Source: Candidatus Gastranaerophilales bacterium
GTDB lineage: Bacteria; Cyanobacteriota; Vampirovibrionia; Gastranaerophilales; Gastranaerophilaceae
Assembly (NCBI GenBank): GCA_944325875.1
Contig: CALVBU010000001.1
Span: 124,001-188,000, forward strand
Reading direction: 5' to 3'
DNA: 64,000 nt
Shown here piece after piece: positions 42,123 through 50,764 of this stretch (the stretch's first letter is position 1; every line of letters starts with the position of its first letter). The position numbers were made by a program, and so were the translations under genes. A model generated the notes under the pieces. It worked only from the letters and a program-made list of their open reading frames with translations, searched no databases and had not been told where the DNA came from.

Positions 42123-43960
42123 TAAATCACCTCTTGAGCTTCTTCTTGGATTTTAAACTGCATTTCATAGAGTTTTCTGTAAATACCATTTTCGATATGC
42201 ATCAAATCTTCATGAGTACCAAGTTCAGCAAGTTCACCCTCATTAACAACCGCAATTCTATCAGCATTCTTAATAGTAGAAAGTCTGTGAGCAATTACAA
42301 ATACAGTTTTATTTTGCATTAAGTTATCGAGAGCTTTTTGAACAATAGCCTCAGATTTATTATCAAGAGCAGAGGTAGCTTCATCAAGAATTACAATAGG
42401 AGCATCCTTTAACATAGCCCTTGCAATAGCAACACGCTGACGTTGTCCTCCAGATAGGGTAGTACCACGTTCTCCTACATAAGTATCCAAACCTTTATCC
42501 AAAGTTGAAATAAACTCATCTAAATGAGACATTTTAACAACTTTTTCTAAATCTTCATCACTGGCATGTTCATTTCCCATCATAATATTATCTCTAATAG
42601 TCCCTGAGAAAAGGAAATTATCTTGGAATACAAATGAAATTTGGTCTCTTAAAGAATTTAATTCAAATTTTCTTATATCAACACCATCAATATTAACAGA
42701 TCCGGATGTAACATCATAAAATCGCGGAATAAGGCTTACAACAGTACTTTTACCACCTCCGGAATTTCCGACCAAAGCGATAGTTTCATTTTTTCTAACA
42801 AATAAATTGAAATTCTTTAATACTGGAACATCTTTAACATATTCAAAACATACATTTTTGAACTCGATAGAATCGTTAAGCCCATGAGCTTTAATTGCAT
42901 CAGGAGCATTTTTAATGTGCGGTTGCAAATCAAACAACTCAAAAACACGTCCCATAGCAACAAAAGTTCCTTGAAGATTTGTTAAAGTATTACCTAAAGT
43001 TTTAGTAGGCTTATACAAAAGCAACAATGAAGTTACGAAAGAAGCAAAACTTCCAGCAGTCATTTCACCAGAAAGAATCAAATGGTTACCATAAGCCATA
43101 ACCAATGCAATACCTATTGAGCAAACAAAATACATAATTGGAGACATCCAACCAACTCTTTTAGTTAAAGACATTGCCAAATTGAATTGCTGGTGAATTT
43201 GGTTTTGAAACTTAGCATTTTGATCCTCTTGCAAATTATAAGCAGCCATAATCTTGTTACCTGCAAAAGTTTCATTGAAATTAGTAGTCATATTACCACC
43301 AACAACCATTGTTGCATTAGAAACAGACTTTATCTTTTTTCTTATAAAAATTACCGGAGTCACGGCAATTGCCATAATAGTGCATCCGATAATAGCTAAA
43401 CGCCAAGAGTTGTATAGAAGAACCCCTACTAGACCAACTAAGCCAAAGAATGTAGCTATAAATGATTTTAAGCTTTCAATAATACTCCTTGAAGCAGTGT
43501 CAGGATCAGATAAAAAACGAGTTAACACTAATCCTGATGAATTTACATCATAAAACTGCGGATCCAAATAGGTTAGTTTTTTAAATAAATCAATCTTTAA
43601 TGAATTTGAAACTTTCTGACCAGTCCAGTCAGTTAAATAATTACTTAAATACTTTAAAACGCCTTGGAATAGAGCAAAAGCAACAATACCAAAAGGAATT
43701 ATAGCTGCAAAAGTTGCTTGAACATGAATAGGATGACCCATTACCATATAAACTTGCTCAGGATTACCATTAACAACCAAATCTAAATATGGCTTTAACG
43801 ATAGAGCTACAACGCCATCCAATAGTCCTAAAGGTATAGCAATAAGGACATTTAACAAAGCCCTTCCCATAACAGGTCTTATGTATGGGTAAATCTTTTT
43901 TAGCAAGTAACCATACTTAAACGCATCCTTAGATATCGTATTCTTTAACACATATTCCAT
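42122..43960 (-). CDS. MsbA-type lipid/drug ABC exporter (fused TMD-NBD)
   Basis: 612 residues. Six membrane helices occupy about 35-345, including the long cytoplasmic extensions. The nucleotide-binding domain has Walker A GNSGGGKST (about 405-413), the signature LSGGQRQRVAIARA, Walker B VILDEATSALD and the H-loop VIAHRLST. Homodimeric exporters of this kind flip lipid A, lipid-linked or amphiphilic substrates. GAGGAC lies about 10 nt before ATG. It is divergent from ugd; both could contribute to surface glycolipids, which is inference. Confidence 0.94.
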   Translation of the reverse strand: MEYVLKNTISKDAFKYGYLLKKIYPYIRPVMGRALLNVLIAIPLGLLDGVVALSLKPYLDLVVNGNPEQVYMVMGHPIHVQATFAAIIPFGIVAFALFQGVLKYLSNYLTDWTGQKVSNSLKIDLFKKLTYLDPQFYDVNSSGLVLTRFLSDPDTASRSIIESLKSFIATFFGLVGLVGVLLYNSWRLAIIGCTIMAIAVTPVIFIRKKIKSVSNATMVVGGNMTTNFNETFAGNKIMAAYNLQEDQNAKFQNQIHQQFNLAMSLTKRVGWMSPIMYFVCSIGIALVMAYGNHLILSGEMTAGSFASFVTSLLLLYKPTKTLGNTLTNLQGTFVAMGRVFELFDLQPHIKNAPDAIKAHGLNDSIEFKNVCFEYVKDVPVLKNFNLFVRKNETIALVGNSGGGKSTVVSLIPRFYDVTSGSVNIDGVDIRKFELNSLRDQISFVFQDNFLFSGTIRDNIMMGNEHASDEDLEKVVKMSHLDEFISTLDKGLDTYVGERGTTLSGGQRQRVAIARAMLKDAPIVILDEATSALDNKSEAIVQKALDNLMQNKTVFVIAHRLSTIKNADRIAVVNEGELAELGTHEDLMHIENGIYRKLYEMQFKIQEEAQEVI

Positions 43961-44073
43961 AAAATAAAGTCCTCTTCAAAGTATTTAATACTATAAGATT
44001 ATACATTAAAATTCTAAATTTTCAAAAATTCAGTATTCATGCTAGAATTAACAATATAATAGGAGATTTAATC

Positions 44074-45372
44074 ATGCAAATTTGTGTTATCGGAACAGGT
44101 TATGTAGGTTTAGTAGTTGGAACATGCTTAGCAGAAATGGGAAACAATGTAATTTGTGTTGACAATGACACCAAGAAACTTGAACAACTGGAAAAAGGAA
44201 TCGTCCCAATTTATGAACCTGGCTTAGAAGATTTGATAAAAGTAAATGTAGATGAAAAAAGATTAACTTTTACATCTGACTTAGATTATGCCGTAAAGAA
44301 CTCACAAGTTTGCTTTATTGCAGTAGGTACACCACAAAGTGAAGATGGTGCTGCCGATTTACAATATGTCGAAGCTGTTGCAGAAAGTATAGGAAAAGCA
44401 ATTAATGGTTATAAAGTTATAGTAGACAAATCTACTGTTCCTGTTGGCACAGCAGAAAGAGTAACTGAAATAATCAAAAAACATACTGACCATGAATTTG
44501 ATGTTGTCTCAAACCCTGAGTTCCTAAAACAAGGTGCAGCTGTAGACGACTTCTTAAAACCCGACAGAGTTGTAATCGGTTCAAATTCACAAAAAGCCTC
44601 CGAAATTATGCAGGAACTTTATGCTCCATTTTTAAGAACGGGAAATCCTGTTATCATGATGGATGTAAAATCTGCAGAAATGACAAAATATGCAGCTAAT
44701 TCATTTTTAGCCGTAAAAATATCATATGCAAATGAAATAGCTAATATTTGTGAAGCTGTAGGTGCAGATGCGGAAATGGTAAGAATTGGCATGTGCTCAG
44801 ACAAAAGAATTGGTTCTCAATTCTTGTTTCCTGGACTAGGATATGGCGGAAGCTGCTTTCCAAAAGATGTAAAAGCTCTACTAAAAACAGCACAAGATAA
44901 TAACTGCGGTTATAAACTTTTAGAAGCTGCAGATGAAGTTAATAAAGAACAGCGAATTATATTTATCAATAAACTTCTAGCAAGATTTAAATCTAATATT
45001 TCAAACATGACTTTCGGAGTTTGGGGCTTGGCATTTAAACCTAAAACGAATGATATGCGCATGGCACCTTCTATAACAATTATCAACGCATTGCTTTCTC
45101 TTGGAGCAAAAGTAAAAGCCTACGATCCAAAAGCTTTTGATTTTGCCCGCAATCTATGGGGCGATAGTATTATGTATGCGCAAAATGCATACGATGCAGT
45201 AGATGGCGTTGACTGTATGTTGCTACTTACGGAATGGAACGAATTCAGAAGACCTGACTTTGACAGAATAAAATCACTTATGAAGCAACCTATTATATTT
45301 GACGGACGCAATCAATATGACCCTGAAAGAATGCAAAGAAGAGGCTTTGAATATTATTGTATGGGAAGATAA
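44074..45372 (+). CDS. ugd: UDP-glucose 6-dehydrogenase
   Basis: 432 residues. The NAD-binding motif GTGYVGLVVGTCLAEMGNNV (7-26) is followed by STVPVGTAERV, the central helix region EMTKYAANSFLAVKISYANE and the catalytic cysteine in FPGLGYGGSCFPKDVKAL (about residue 260). It oxidises UDP-glucose to UDP-glucuronate for surface polysaccharides. TATAAT directly followed by AGGAG precedes the ATG by 13 nt. A tRNA-Leu gene with its own promoter follows. Confidence 0.97.
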   Translation: MQICVIGTGYVGLVVGTCLAEMGNNVICVDNDTKKLEQLEKGIVPIYEPGLEDLIKVNVDEKRLTFTSDLDYAVKNSQVCFIAVGTPQSEDGAADLQYVEAVAESIGKAINGYKVIVDKSTVPVGTAERVTEIIKKHTDHEFDVVSNPEFLKQGAAVDDFLKPDRVVIGSNSQKASEIMQELYAPFLRTGNPVIMMDVKSAEMTKYAANSFLAVKISYANEIANICEAVGADAEMVRIGMCSDKRIGSQFLFPGLGYGGSCFPKDVKALLKTAQDNNCGYKLLEAADEVNKEQRIIFINKLLARFKSNISNMTFGVWGLAFKPKTNDMRMAPSITIINALLSLGAKVKAYDPKAFDFARNLWGDSIMYAQNAYDAVDGVDCMLLLTEWNEFRRPDFDRIKSLMKQPIIFDGRNQYDPERMQRRGFEYYCMGR

Positions 45373-45383
45373 GTAAAATATAC

Positions 45384-45412
45384 TTGACTTTCAAAACCGA
45401 TTACGCTAAATT
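45384..45412 (+). promoter_or_regulatory. Promoter of tRNA-Leu
   Basis: TTGACT (45384-45389), 17-bp spacer, TAAATT (45407-45412), 44 nt before the mature tRNA. Confidence 0.7.
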
Positions 45413-45456
45413 AGTAAATGTGACAGAAATGTTGCACAAAGTTAAATAATAAGTGC

Positions 45457-45541
45457 GGGCCTGTGGCGAAATTGGTAGACGCACTAGACTTAGGATCTAG
45501 CGCAGCGATGTGTGAGAGTTCGAGTCTCTCCGGGCCCACCA
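45457..45541 (+). tRNA. tRNA-Leu (anticodon TAG)
   Basis: 85 nt including encoded CCA; class II with a long variable arm. Acceptor GGGCCTG/CGGGCCC (one G-U pair), anticodon stem CTAGA/TCTAG with loop CTTAGGA giving TAG, T arm GAGAGTTCGAGTCTCTC. Immediately followed by a terminator. Confidence 0.96.
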
Positions 45542-45544
45542 TTT

Positions 45545-45575
45545 AAAAAGATTTCCTTAATGGAAATCTTTTTTT
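45545..45575 (+). terminator. Terminator of tRNA-Leu
   Basis: AAAAAGATTTCC pairs with GGAAATCTTTTT around a 5-nt loop, followed by more T. Confidence 0.92.
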
Positions 45576-45637
45576 AGCAAAAAATTTTCTTCACATGTAT
45601 TATCTTATTAGCAATGCACAAAATATGCGAGAAACAC

Positions 45638-45970
45638 ATGATTAACAAGACTTCTAACATAAATCCAAATTTTACCGGCTTTGCCAAATTTACAGCAAGT
45701 CCTAAAAATGCAAAAGATTTAGCTGCAAAAATTAAAGCTAATCTCCCTGAAAGTTATGTTTTTTCTGATAAAAGACCTACAAAGAAAAAAACTTATTATA
45801 TAATAACAGGTAAACACCAAGATAAATTTATTGACTTAATTCGCAAAAAAGATATTTTCTTCCTTGAACTTAAGCAAAATATCGAAAAATTTATGGGAGA
45901 AAAAGCAAAAAAACTAAGCACAAGAGCCTTGAAAAAAGATCTCAATAACCATAAAAAAATAAATATTTAA
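45638..45970 (+). CDS. Small lineage protein with NFTG motif
   Basis: 110 residues from ATG 45638. It begins MINKTSNINPNFTGFAKFTA, the short Ser/Asn leader and NFTG motif typical of several proteins here, then a basic, Lys-rich body (KKKTYYIITGKHQDKFIDLI). I preferred this start because the leader type matches and GAGAAACAC precedes it; ATG 45614 is an alternative adding 8 residues and lying 7 nt after TATCTT. No family recognised, no membrane span. Confidence 0.65.
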   Translation: MINKTSNINPNFTGFAKFTASPKNAKDLAAKIKANLPESYVFSDKRPTKKKTYYIITGKHQDKFIDLIRKKDIFFLELKQNIEKFMGEKAKKLSTRALKKDLNNHKKINI

Positions 45971-45978
45971 TGTTACTT

Positions 45979-46431
45979 CTATTTATAGACGTTTATTAAC
46001 TCAATTAGCATTACTATATCGTCATCTAGCTTGACATAATCTTCATCAGGGATAACGATTAGTTTTGAATTAAATTCTTTAACAAAATCAGAACTTAAGG
46101 CCTTATCACTCGGATATTCAGCAAGATAAAGATACAAAGATCTAGCCTTCGCTAAATATTCTTTATTAAGCTTAGATTCAGCATCAGTTTTCTTAGAATA
46201 CTTTTTCTCTAATGAAACAATTTGAGCAAATACAGAATTTTTATCCTTGTGCTTATATAAGTAATAATCTTCCCTAAAAGATGTATGATGTTTTGACAAA
46301 CGTCCGGAATCAGAATTTACAATAGCACGCAAAACACTTTCATCTTTCTTTTGTCTTTCGTTTTTAATATCAGCAGACAATACAGGTAAAGCCATACTCA
46401 AAATTACTAATAAAACTAAAACCTTTTTCAT
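45979..46431 (-). CDS. Small exported protein
   Basis: 150 residues with a clean signal peptide (MKKVLVLLVILSMALPVLSA, cleavage after about residue 20) and a charged helical mature part (YKHKDKNSVFAQIVSLEKKYSK). AGGAGAAAGT precedes the ATG. No domain recognised. It is probably periplasmic or surface exposed. Its stop faces the NFTG protein across 8 nt. Confidence 0.82.
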   Translation of the reverse strand: MKKVLVLLVILSMALPVLSADIKNERQKKDESVLRAIVNSDSGRLSKHHTSFREDYYLYKHKDKNSVFAQIVSLEKKYSKKTDAESKLNKEYLAKARSLYLYLAEYPSDKALSSDFVKEFNSKLIVIPDEDYVKLDDDIVMLIELINVYK

Positions 46432-46452
46432 ACTTTCTCCTACAGCTATAAT

Positions 46453-46605
46453 TTATTTATTTTCAAAATTCTCTGGGTGTGCAGAATTTGAAAGCTTTAT
46501 TTCAAAATACTCGTTTTTATCAATATCTACACCCATTTTTTTAACATCGCATAGATTTCTTTTTTTTCGGTTCTTTTTTAATATATTATCAATAAAAGAT
46601 TTCAT
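46453..46605 (-). CDS. 50-residue small protein with leaderless start
   Basis: Minus-strand frame from ATG 46605 to TAA 46453: MKSFIDNILKKNRKKRNLCD, then KKMGVDIDKNEYFEIKLSNS and a polar tail. It is basic at the N-terminus and acidic later; no membrane span. A TAAAAT hexamer (46612-46617) ends 6 nt before the ATG, the same architecture as other leaderless genes here, which supports real expression. It lies between rplS and the exported-protein gene. Family unknown. Confidence 0.6.
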   Translation of the reverse strand: MKSFIDNILKKNRKKRNLCDVKKMGVDIDKNEYFEIKLSNSAHPENFENK

Positions 46606-46617
46606 AACAGTATTTTA
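46606..46617 (-). promoter_or_regulatory. -10 element before a leaderless small gene
   Basis: Minus strand TAAAAT (46612-46617), ACTGTT, ATG 46605; -35 unclear. Confidence 0.45.
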
Positions 46618-46647
46618 GCACAAAGTAAACATTTATTAAAAGGCTAC

Positions 46648-46676
46648 TTGCAAAATTAAAGCGTTTGTACTACGAT
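46648..46676 (+). promoter_or_regulatory. Promoter of the rplS operon
   Basis: TTGCAA (46648-46653), 17-bp spacer, TACGAT (46671-46676), giving a leader of about 93 nt. Confidence 0.5.
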
Positions 46677-46693
46677 TACAATACTTGCGTGCG

Positions 46694-46727
46694 TCGGTAT
46701 ATTTTTGTGGAAAATATTCATAGCCGA
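46694..46727 (+). promoter_or_regulatory. Hairpin in the rplS leader
   Basis: TCGG (46694-46697) pairs with CCGA (46724-46727), and inside it ATATTTT (46699-46705) with AAAATAT (46711-46717), leaving an asymmetric bulge. Position and size suit an autoregulatory ribosomal-protein leader (L19 leaders are known in other phyla), but this form is not one I can match. Confidence 0.45.
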
Positions 46728-46775
46728 TTAAGGAATTTAAAAATAGTATTAAGTAAAATATAAAGGAAAAACAAA

Positions 46776-47129
46776 ATGAACCCTATTATTGATGAATTAG
46801 AAAAACCTTATATGGAAAAAGAAGTTCCGGATGTAAACCCGGGTGATACTGTAAAAGTATTCGTTAGAATTGTTGAAGGTAACAAAGAAAGAATTCAGGC
46901 TTTTGAAGGAACAATCATTAAAAAGCATGGTTCTGGCATCAACAAAACTATCACTGTAAGAAAAGTATTCCAAGGTGTTGGCGTTGAACGTGTATTCTTA
47001 CTTCACTCTCCAAGAATTGAAAAAATTAACATCGTTAGACGTGGTGACGTTAAACGTGCTAAATTATACTACTTGAGAGAACGTTCAGGTAAAGCTACAA
47101 GAATTAAGGAAAAAATTGAAAGAAAATAA
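46776..47129 (+). CDS. rplS: Ribosomal protein bL19
   Basis: 117 residues, complete bL19: PDVNPGDTVKVFVRIVEGNKERIQ, FEGTIIKKHGSGINKTITVRK and GVGVERVFLLHSPRI. It sits at the subunit interface. AAAGGAAAAAC precedes the ATG. First gene of an rplS-rbgA-rnhB operon; a folded leader may control it. Confidence 0.98.
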   Translation: MNPIIDELEKPYMEKEVPDVNPGDTVKVFVRIVEGNKERIQAFEGTIIKKHGSGINKTITVRKVFQGVGVERVFLLHSPRIEKINIVRRGDVKRAKLYYLRERSGKATRIKEKIERK

Positions 47130-47970
47130 GCTTCATATTCACTGGTATCCAGGACATATTGCAAAAGCAGAAAAGAAACTAAAAGAACAACTTTCTTTAG
47201 TGGATGCCGTGATTGAAGTTATAGATGCAAGACTGCCATTATCAAGCAGTTATACAAATATTACGGGGCTGTTAGGCAACAAGCCCCGTTTAATTTTGCT
47301 TAATAAATCAGATTTAACAGAACGAAATGAAATAAAAAAGTGGATTCAAATTCTTGAGTCAAAATATAATAGTCCGGTTCTATTATGTGATGCTAAAAAT
47401 TCAAAAGACTTAAACAGCATAATAAAAAAAGCCATAGAACTATCCGAACCTCGAATTCAAGCAATAATGCAAAAGGGGCTTTTAAGACGTCCAGCAAGAG
47501 TCATGGTTGTTGGCATGCCTAATGTTGGGAAATCTAGCATTATTAATAAACTAACAAAATCTTCTAAAACAAAAATTGGAGCAAAAGCCGGAGTAACAAG
47601 ACAACAGCAATGGGTAAGAATTAACCCTCAACTAGAACTTCTTGATACACCAGGAATTATTCCTATGCGACAAGATGATCAACAAACTGCAACAAAACTA
47701 GCTTTTGTAAATTCTATTTCAGAAAACGCTTATTCAAATGAACCCGTTGCGCAAGAACTATTAAATATATTAGACCAAAAATATTCATCAGTGGTTAGAC
47801 ATTACTATGGAATAGGCGACGAAGAATTAACTCTTGATAACATTGCAACAAAGCGCAATTGGCTTGCTACAGGAGGGAGTCCTGATATTACACGTACCGC
47901 AATTTACATACTTAGAGACTTCAGAGACGGCAAGATAGGGAAATTTATCCTTGATGACCTGGAGGAATAA
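47116..47970 (+). CDS. rbgA: Ribosome biogenesis GTPase RbgA/YlqF
   Basis: 284 residues, starting with TTG 47116 inside the end of rplS (14-nt overlap, AAGGA upstream). It is a circularly permuted GTPase: IHWYPGHIAKAEKKL at the N-terminus, G4 LLNKSDL, G1 VGMPNVGKSSIINKL (about 131-145), G2/G3 AKAGVTRQQQW and LDTPGIIP. RbgA promotes late assembly of the 50S subunit, consistent with its operon partner bL19. It ends directly at the rnhB start. Confidence 0.96.
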   Translation: MKENKLHIHWYPGHIAKAEKKLKEQLSLVDAVIEVIDARLPLSSSYTNITGLLGNKPRLILLNKSDLTERNEIKKWIQILESKYNSPVLLCDAKNSKDLNSIIKKAIELSEPRIQAIMQKGLLRRPARVMVVGMPNVGKSSIINKLTKSSKTKIGAKAGVTRQQQWVRINPQLELLDTPGIIPMRQDDQQTATKLAFVNSISENAYSNEPVAQELLNILDQKYSSVVRHYYGIGDEELTLDNIATKRNWLATGGSPDITRTAIYILRDFRDGKIGKFILDDLEE

Positions 47971-48648
47971 GTGAAAGCATCAGAAACTTCTCACATCATT
48001 GAATTATTTGCATTCGACAAATCTCAAGGAAAATTTTTAATTATAGGCACTGATGAAGCCGGAAGAGGCCCTGCTGCCGGAGGAGTTTTTGCAAGCGCAG
48101 TATATTTTCCAAACACTACAGATGAATTAATAAAAGAACTCTCAATCTTGAATGATAGCAAGCAACTCTCAAAAAAGAAACGTGAAACTTTATATGATAT
48201 TGTAAAAAAGAATACAATAAACTCAACAATTTGTATTGAAGTCAAAGAAATTGAAGAAATAAATATCCTGAATGCATCACTACGAGCAATGAAACTAGCC
48301 GTAGAAGATGTAATTTCTCAGGTTAAAAATCTGGATAATAAAGAAATTCTGACACTTGTTGACGGCAATAAATTCATCAAAGACTTTAAATATCCTCAAA
48401 AATGGGTTATAAAAGGTGATAGTAGATCAGCCTCAATAGCAGCCGCAAGTATACTTGCAAAAGTTTCACGTGACCGATATATGGAAGAACTAGATTCAAA
48501 GTATCCACAGTATAATTGGGCAAAAAATGCAGGATATCTTACAAAAGAACATTTGGCAGCAATCGACAAGTATGGACTTACCGAATTTCACCGCCCATCG
48601 TTCTTAAAAAAACATTTTGAAAAACAAAAACAACTAAGCTTGTTTTAG
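47971..48648 (+). CDS. rnhB: Ribonuclease HII
   Basis: 225 residues starting with GTG 47971, with GGAGGAATAA upstream and the preceding stop adjacent. The RNase HII motif GTDEAGRGPAAGGVFASAV (about 28-46) contains the catalytic Asp and Glu; LVDGNKFIKDF and KGDSRSASIAAASILAKVSRD follow. It cleaves RNA in DNA-RNA hybrids and misincorporated ribonucleotides. Convergent with the next gene. Confidence 0.97.
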   Translation: MKASETSHIIELFAFDKSQGKFLIIGTDEAGRGPAAGGVFASAVYFPNTTDELIKELSILNDSKQLSKKKRETLYDIVKKNTINSTICIEVKEIEEINILNASLRAMKLAVEDVISQVKNLDNKEILTLVDGNKFIKDFKYPQKWVIKGDSRSASIAAASILAKVSRDRYMEELDSKYPQYNWAKNAGYLTKEHLAAIDKYGLTEFHRPSFLKKHFEKQKQLSLF

Positions 48649-48670
48649 TACAACCAGTCAATTTATTGTT

Positions 48671-49309
48671 TTACTTTAAAAACATCTTTAGGAATTGAAA
48701 AAGTGGATTATTAGTAATATCCTCGACATTATTCGCTACATTTTTTAGATTTTGAACACTCTCAGGAGCAACCAAAGTTTCAACTTTAGCTCTCATCGCA
48801 TTAGAGGTAGCATCCATTTTTGCTTGTTCTTCTGGGGTCATTTCACTTACTGGTTTTGCACAAAACGGAGCTAATATACCCAAAAATAAAGCAAAAACGC
48901 CTAATATTCCAAGCAAAATTTGCTGCATATAGTTATCTGACAAATTGAAGTTCTCTACGCCACGCCTTTTTTCTAGTTTGTAGTTAAGAGCATTTGCAAC
49001 TTTATTACATTTATCGAAACCCTTATAATAATGAATTTCCTGTCTGTTTGCACCAGTTCCTTCCATTAAATATAAGCTGTAATCGTACTTCTTACGTCCA
49101 AAAGAGTCACTACATATAGCTCTAAAATCCTTTTGTTTAAAAGAAAAAGCTCTTCCATCTAAGATTTCATTTCCTTTAAGCAAATTAATTGTATACACTT
49201 TGCACTGCATTCTAGAATTACAAGACAAACGTCTTGTCTCAAGAGTAGCATTTAAACAAAGAAGCCCGACTCCAATTAATATTACTGATAAGAACAACTT
49301 TTGCAACAT
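48671..49309 (-). CDS. Two-TM membrane protein of unknown function
   Basis: 212 residues. An N-terminal hydrophobic segment (4-22) may be a signal anchor, followed by an exposed domain with four cysteines (about residues 30-100) and a second helix near 129-152 (ILLGILGVFALFLGILAPFCA). A cytoplasmic helical tail carries SEMTPEEQAKMDATSNAMRAK. GGAGAG precedes ATG. It starts 12 nt after glgA ends and may be the last gene of that operon. No family recognised. Confidence 0.78.
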   Translation of the reverse strand: MLQKLFLSVILIGVGLLCLNATLETRRLSCNSRMQCKVYTINLLKGNEILDGRAFSFKQKDFRAICSDSFGRKKYDYSLYLMEGTGANRQEIHYYKGFDKCNKVANALNYKLEKRRGVENFNLSDNYMQQILLGILGVFALFLGILAPFCAKPVSEMTPEEQAKMDATSNAMRAKVETLVAPESVQNLKNVANNVEDITNNPLFQFLKMFLK

Positions 49310-49321
49310 TAGACTCTCCTA

Positions 49322-50764
49322 CTATTTACATAATTCCTTATACATATTTAGATATTCTTTTGAACTTCTTTTCCAAGAAAAATCAGCTTCCATAGCAGAT
49401 TTACGCATAGCATTAAATGTATATTTATCGTTATAGACACCTAATGCACAATCCACTGCTGACATCATATCCCAGCCGTTATACCCCCAGAATTTAAATC
49501 CAGTAGAATCAGCCAAAGGATAACCCACAACAGTATCTTCAAGCCCACCTGTAGCTCGTACTACAGGTAATGAACCATATCTCATTGCAATTAATTGACT
49601 TAAGCCACAAGGTTCAAATTTTGAAGGCATTAAGAAAAAGTCGCTTCCTGCATAAATAAGATTTGCAAGATCTGCTCGATAACCAATATAAGCTCTTATA
49701 TTTGAAGAATTATTTGAAAGCCAAATTAAAAGATTTTCATAATCTGAGTTACCATTTCCTAAAAATACAAAATCAGCCTCAGTAGATTTCAACGCATTTT
49801 CAGCTTCTCTGATTAAATCAAGGCCCTTTTGCGGTACTAGACGAGATATGAATGCAAATAATGGTCTTTCAGGATTATAAGTAAGCCCAAATTCTTCGCA
49901 CACTTTCTTTTTATTTTCTTCTTTATTTTTAATTGATTTTACATCGTAATTTTTTACAATAGACTTATCTTTTTTAGGGTTAAATACATCATAGTCAATT
50001 CCATTGAGAATACCCTTGAGCTTATATTGAGCGCCTCTTAAGGTATAATCCATGCCCTCTCCGTATTCTCCGGTTAGAATTTCTCTTGCATAATTTGGAG
50101 AAACCGCAACAACTCTATCTGAATAATTAATTGCACCTTTCATCCAATTAACCTTACCGTAATGCTCTACTCCCCACTCATTATAAACAATATCTTTTCT
50201 CATATTTGCAAAATCTAAAACATCCTCAAACCATACTCCTTGGTATGCAAGATTATGTATTTCAAAAACTGTTTTAGTATTTTGCCAAAACTCATCGTAT
50301 CTGTAATTACTTTTTAAATAAACAGGTATCATTGCAGTATGCCAATCATTAGCATGAATAATATCAGCTCTAAAATTCAAAAGTTTTGCATATTCCATAA
50401 CTGCAAGAGAGAATGCAATATATCTTTCATGTTCATAACGCGGATCAAGCCATTTTGGATAAACATCTTGGAAACAAGTAAAGTACCAATCATTATGAAC
50501 AAAAAACACATTAATATCAGTTCCCGAAAGCTTACACATAAACAGCTTAAACCGATGTCCCATATTCCCGAAAGTAAGCCATAAATCAGAATTTTCAAGC
50601 TCTTTTATGCCATATTTTTCTTTATCGATACACCCATGCAATGGAGTAAAAATTGCAATTTCAGCTTCTTTTTCTAAGTATTTAGGCAGACTACCAACAA
50701 CATCAGCTAAACCTCCTGCTTTTGAAAAAGGAGCAACTTCTGCAGCAGCAAATAAAACTTTCAT
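49322..50764 (-). CDS. glgA: Glycogen synthase (ADP-glucose)
   Basis: 480 residues, GT5 family. N-terminal KVLFAAAEVAPFSKAGGLADV carries the KxGGL ADP-glucose motif (Lys15). The GT-B C-terminal domain has FISRLVPQKGLDLI, SDFFLMPSKFEPCGLSQLIA and VRATGGLEDTV. It elongates alpha-1,4-glucan from ADP-glucose. Its ATG overlaps the stop of the 1190-residue regulator-like gene (TAATG), so they are translationally coupled. Confidence 0.97.
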   Translation of the reverse strand: MKVLFAAAEVAPFSKAGGLADVVGSLPKYLEKEAEIAIFTPLHGCIDKEKYGIKELENSDLWLTFGNMGHRFKLFMCKLSGTDINVFFVHNDWYFTCFQDVYPKWLDPRYEHERYIAFSLAVMEYAKLLNFRADIIHANDWHTAMIPVYLKSNYRYDEFWQNTKTVFEIHNLAYQGVWFEDVLDFANMRKDIVYNEWGVEHYGKVNWMKGAINYSDRVVAVSPNYAREILTGEYGEGMDYTLRGAQYKLKGILNGIDYDVFNPKKDKSIVKNYDVKSIKNKEENKKKVCEEFGLTYNPERPLFAFISRLVPQKGLDLIREAENALKSTEADFVFLGNGNSDYENLLIWLSNNSSNIRAYIGYRADLANLIYAGSDFFLMPSKFEPCGLSQLIAMRYGSLPVVRATGGLEDTVVGYPLADSTGFKFWGYNGWDMMSAVDCALGVYNDKYTFNAMRKSAMEADFSWKRSSKEYLNMYKELCK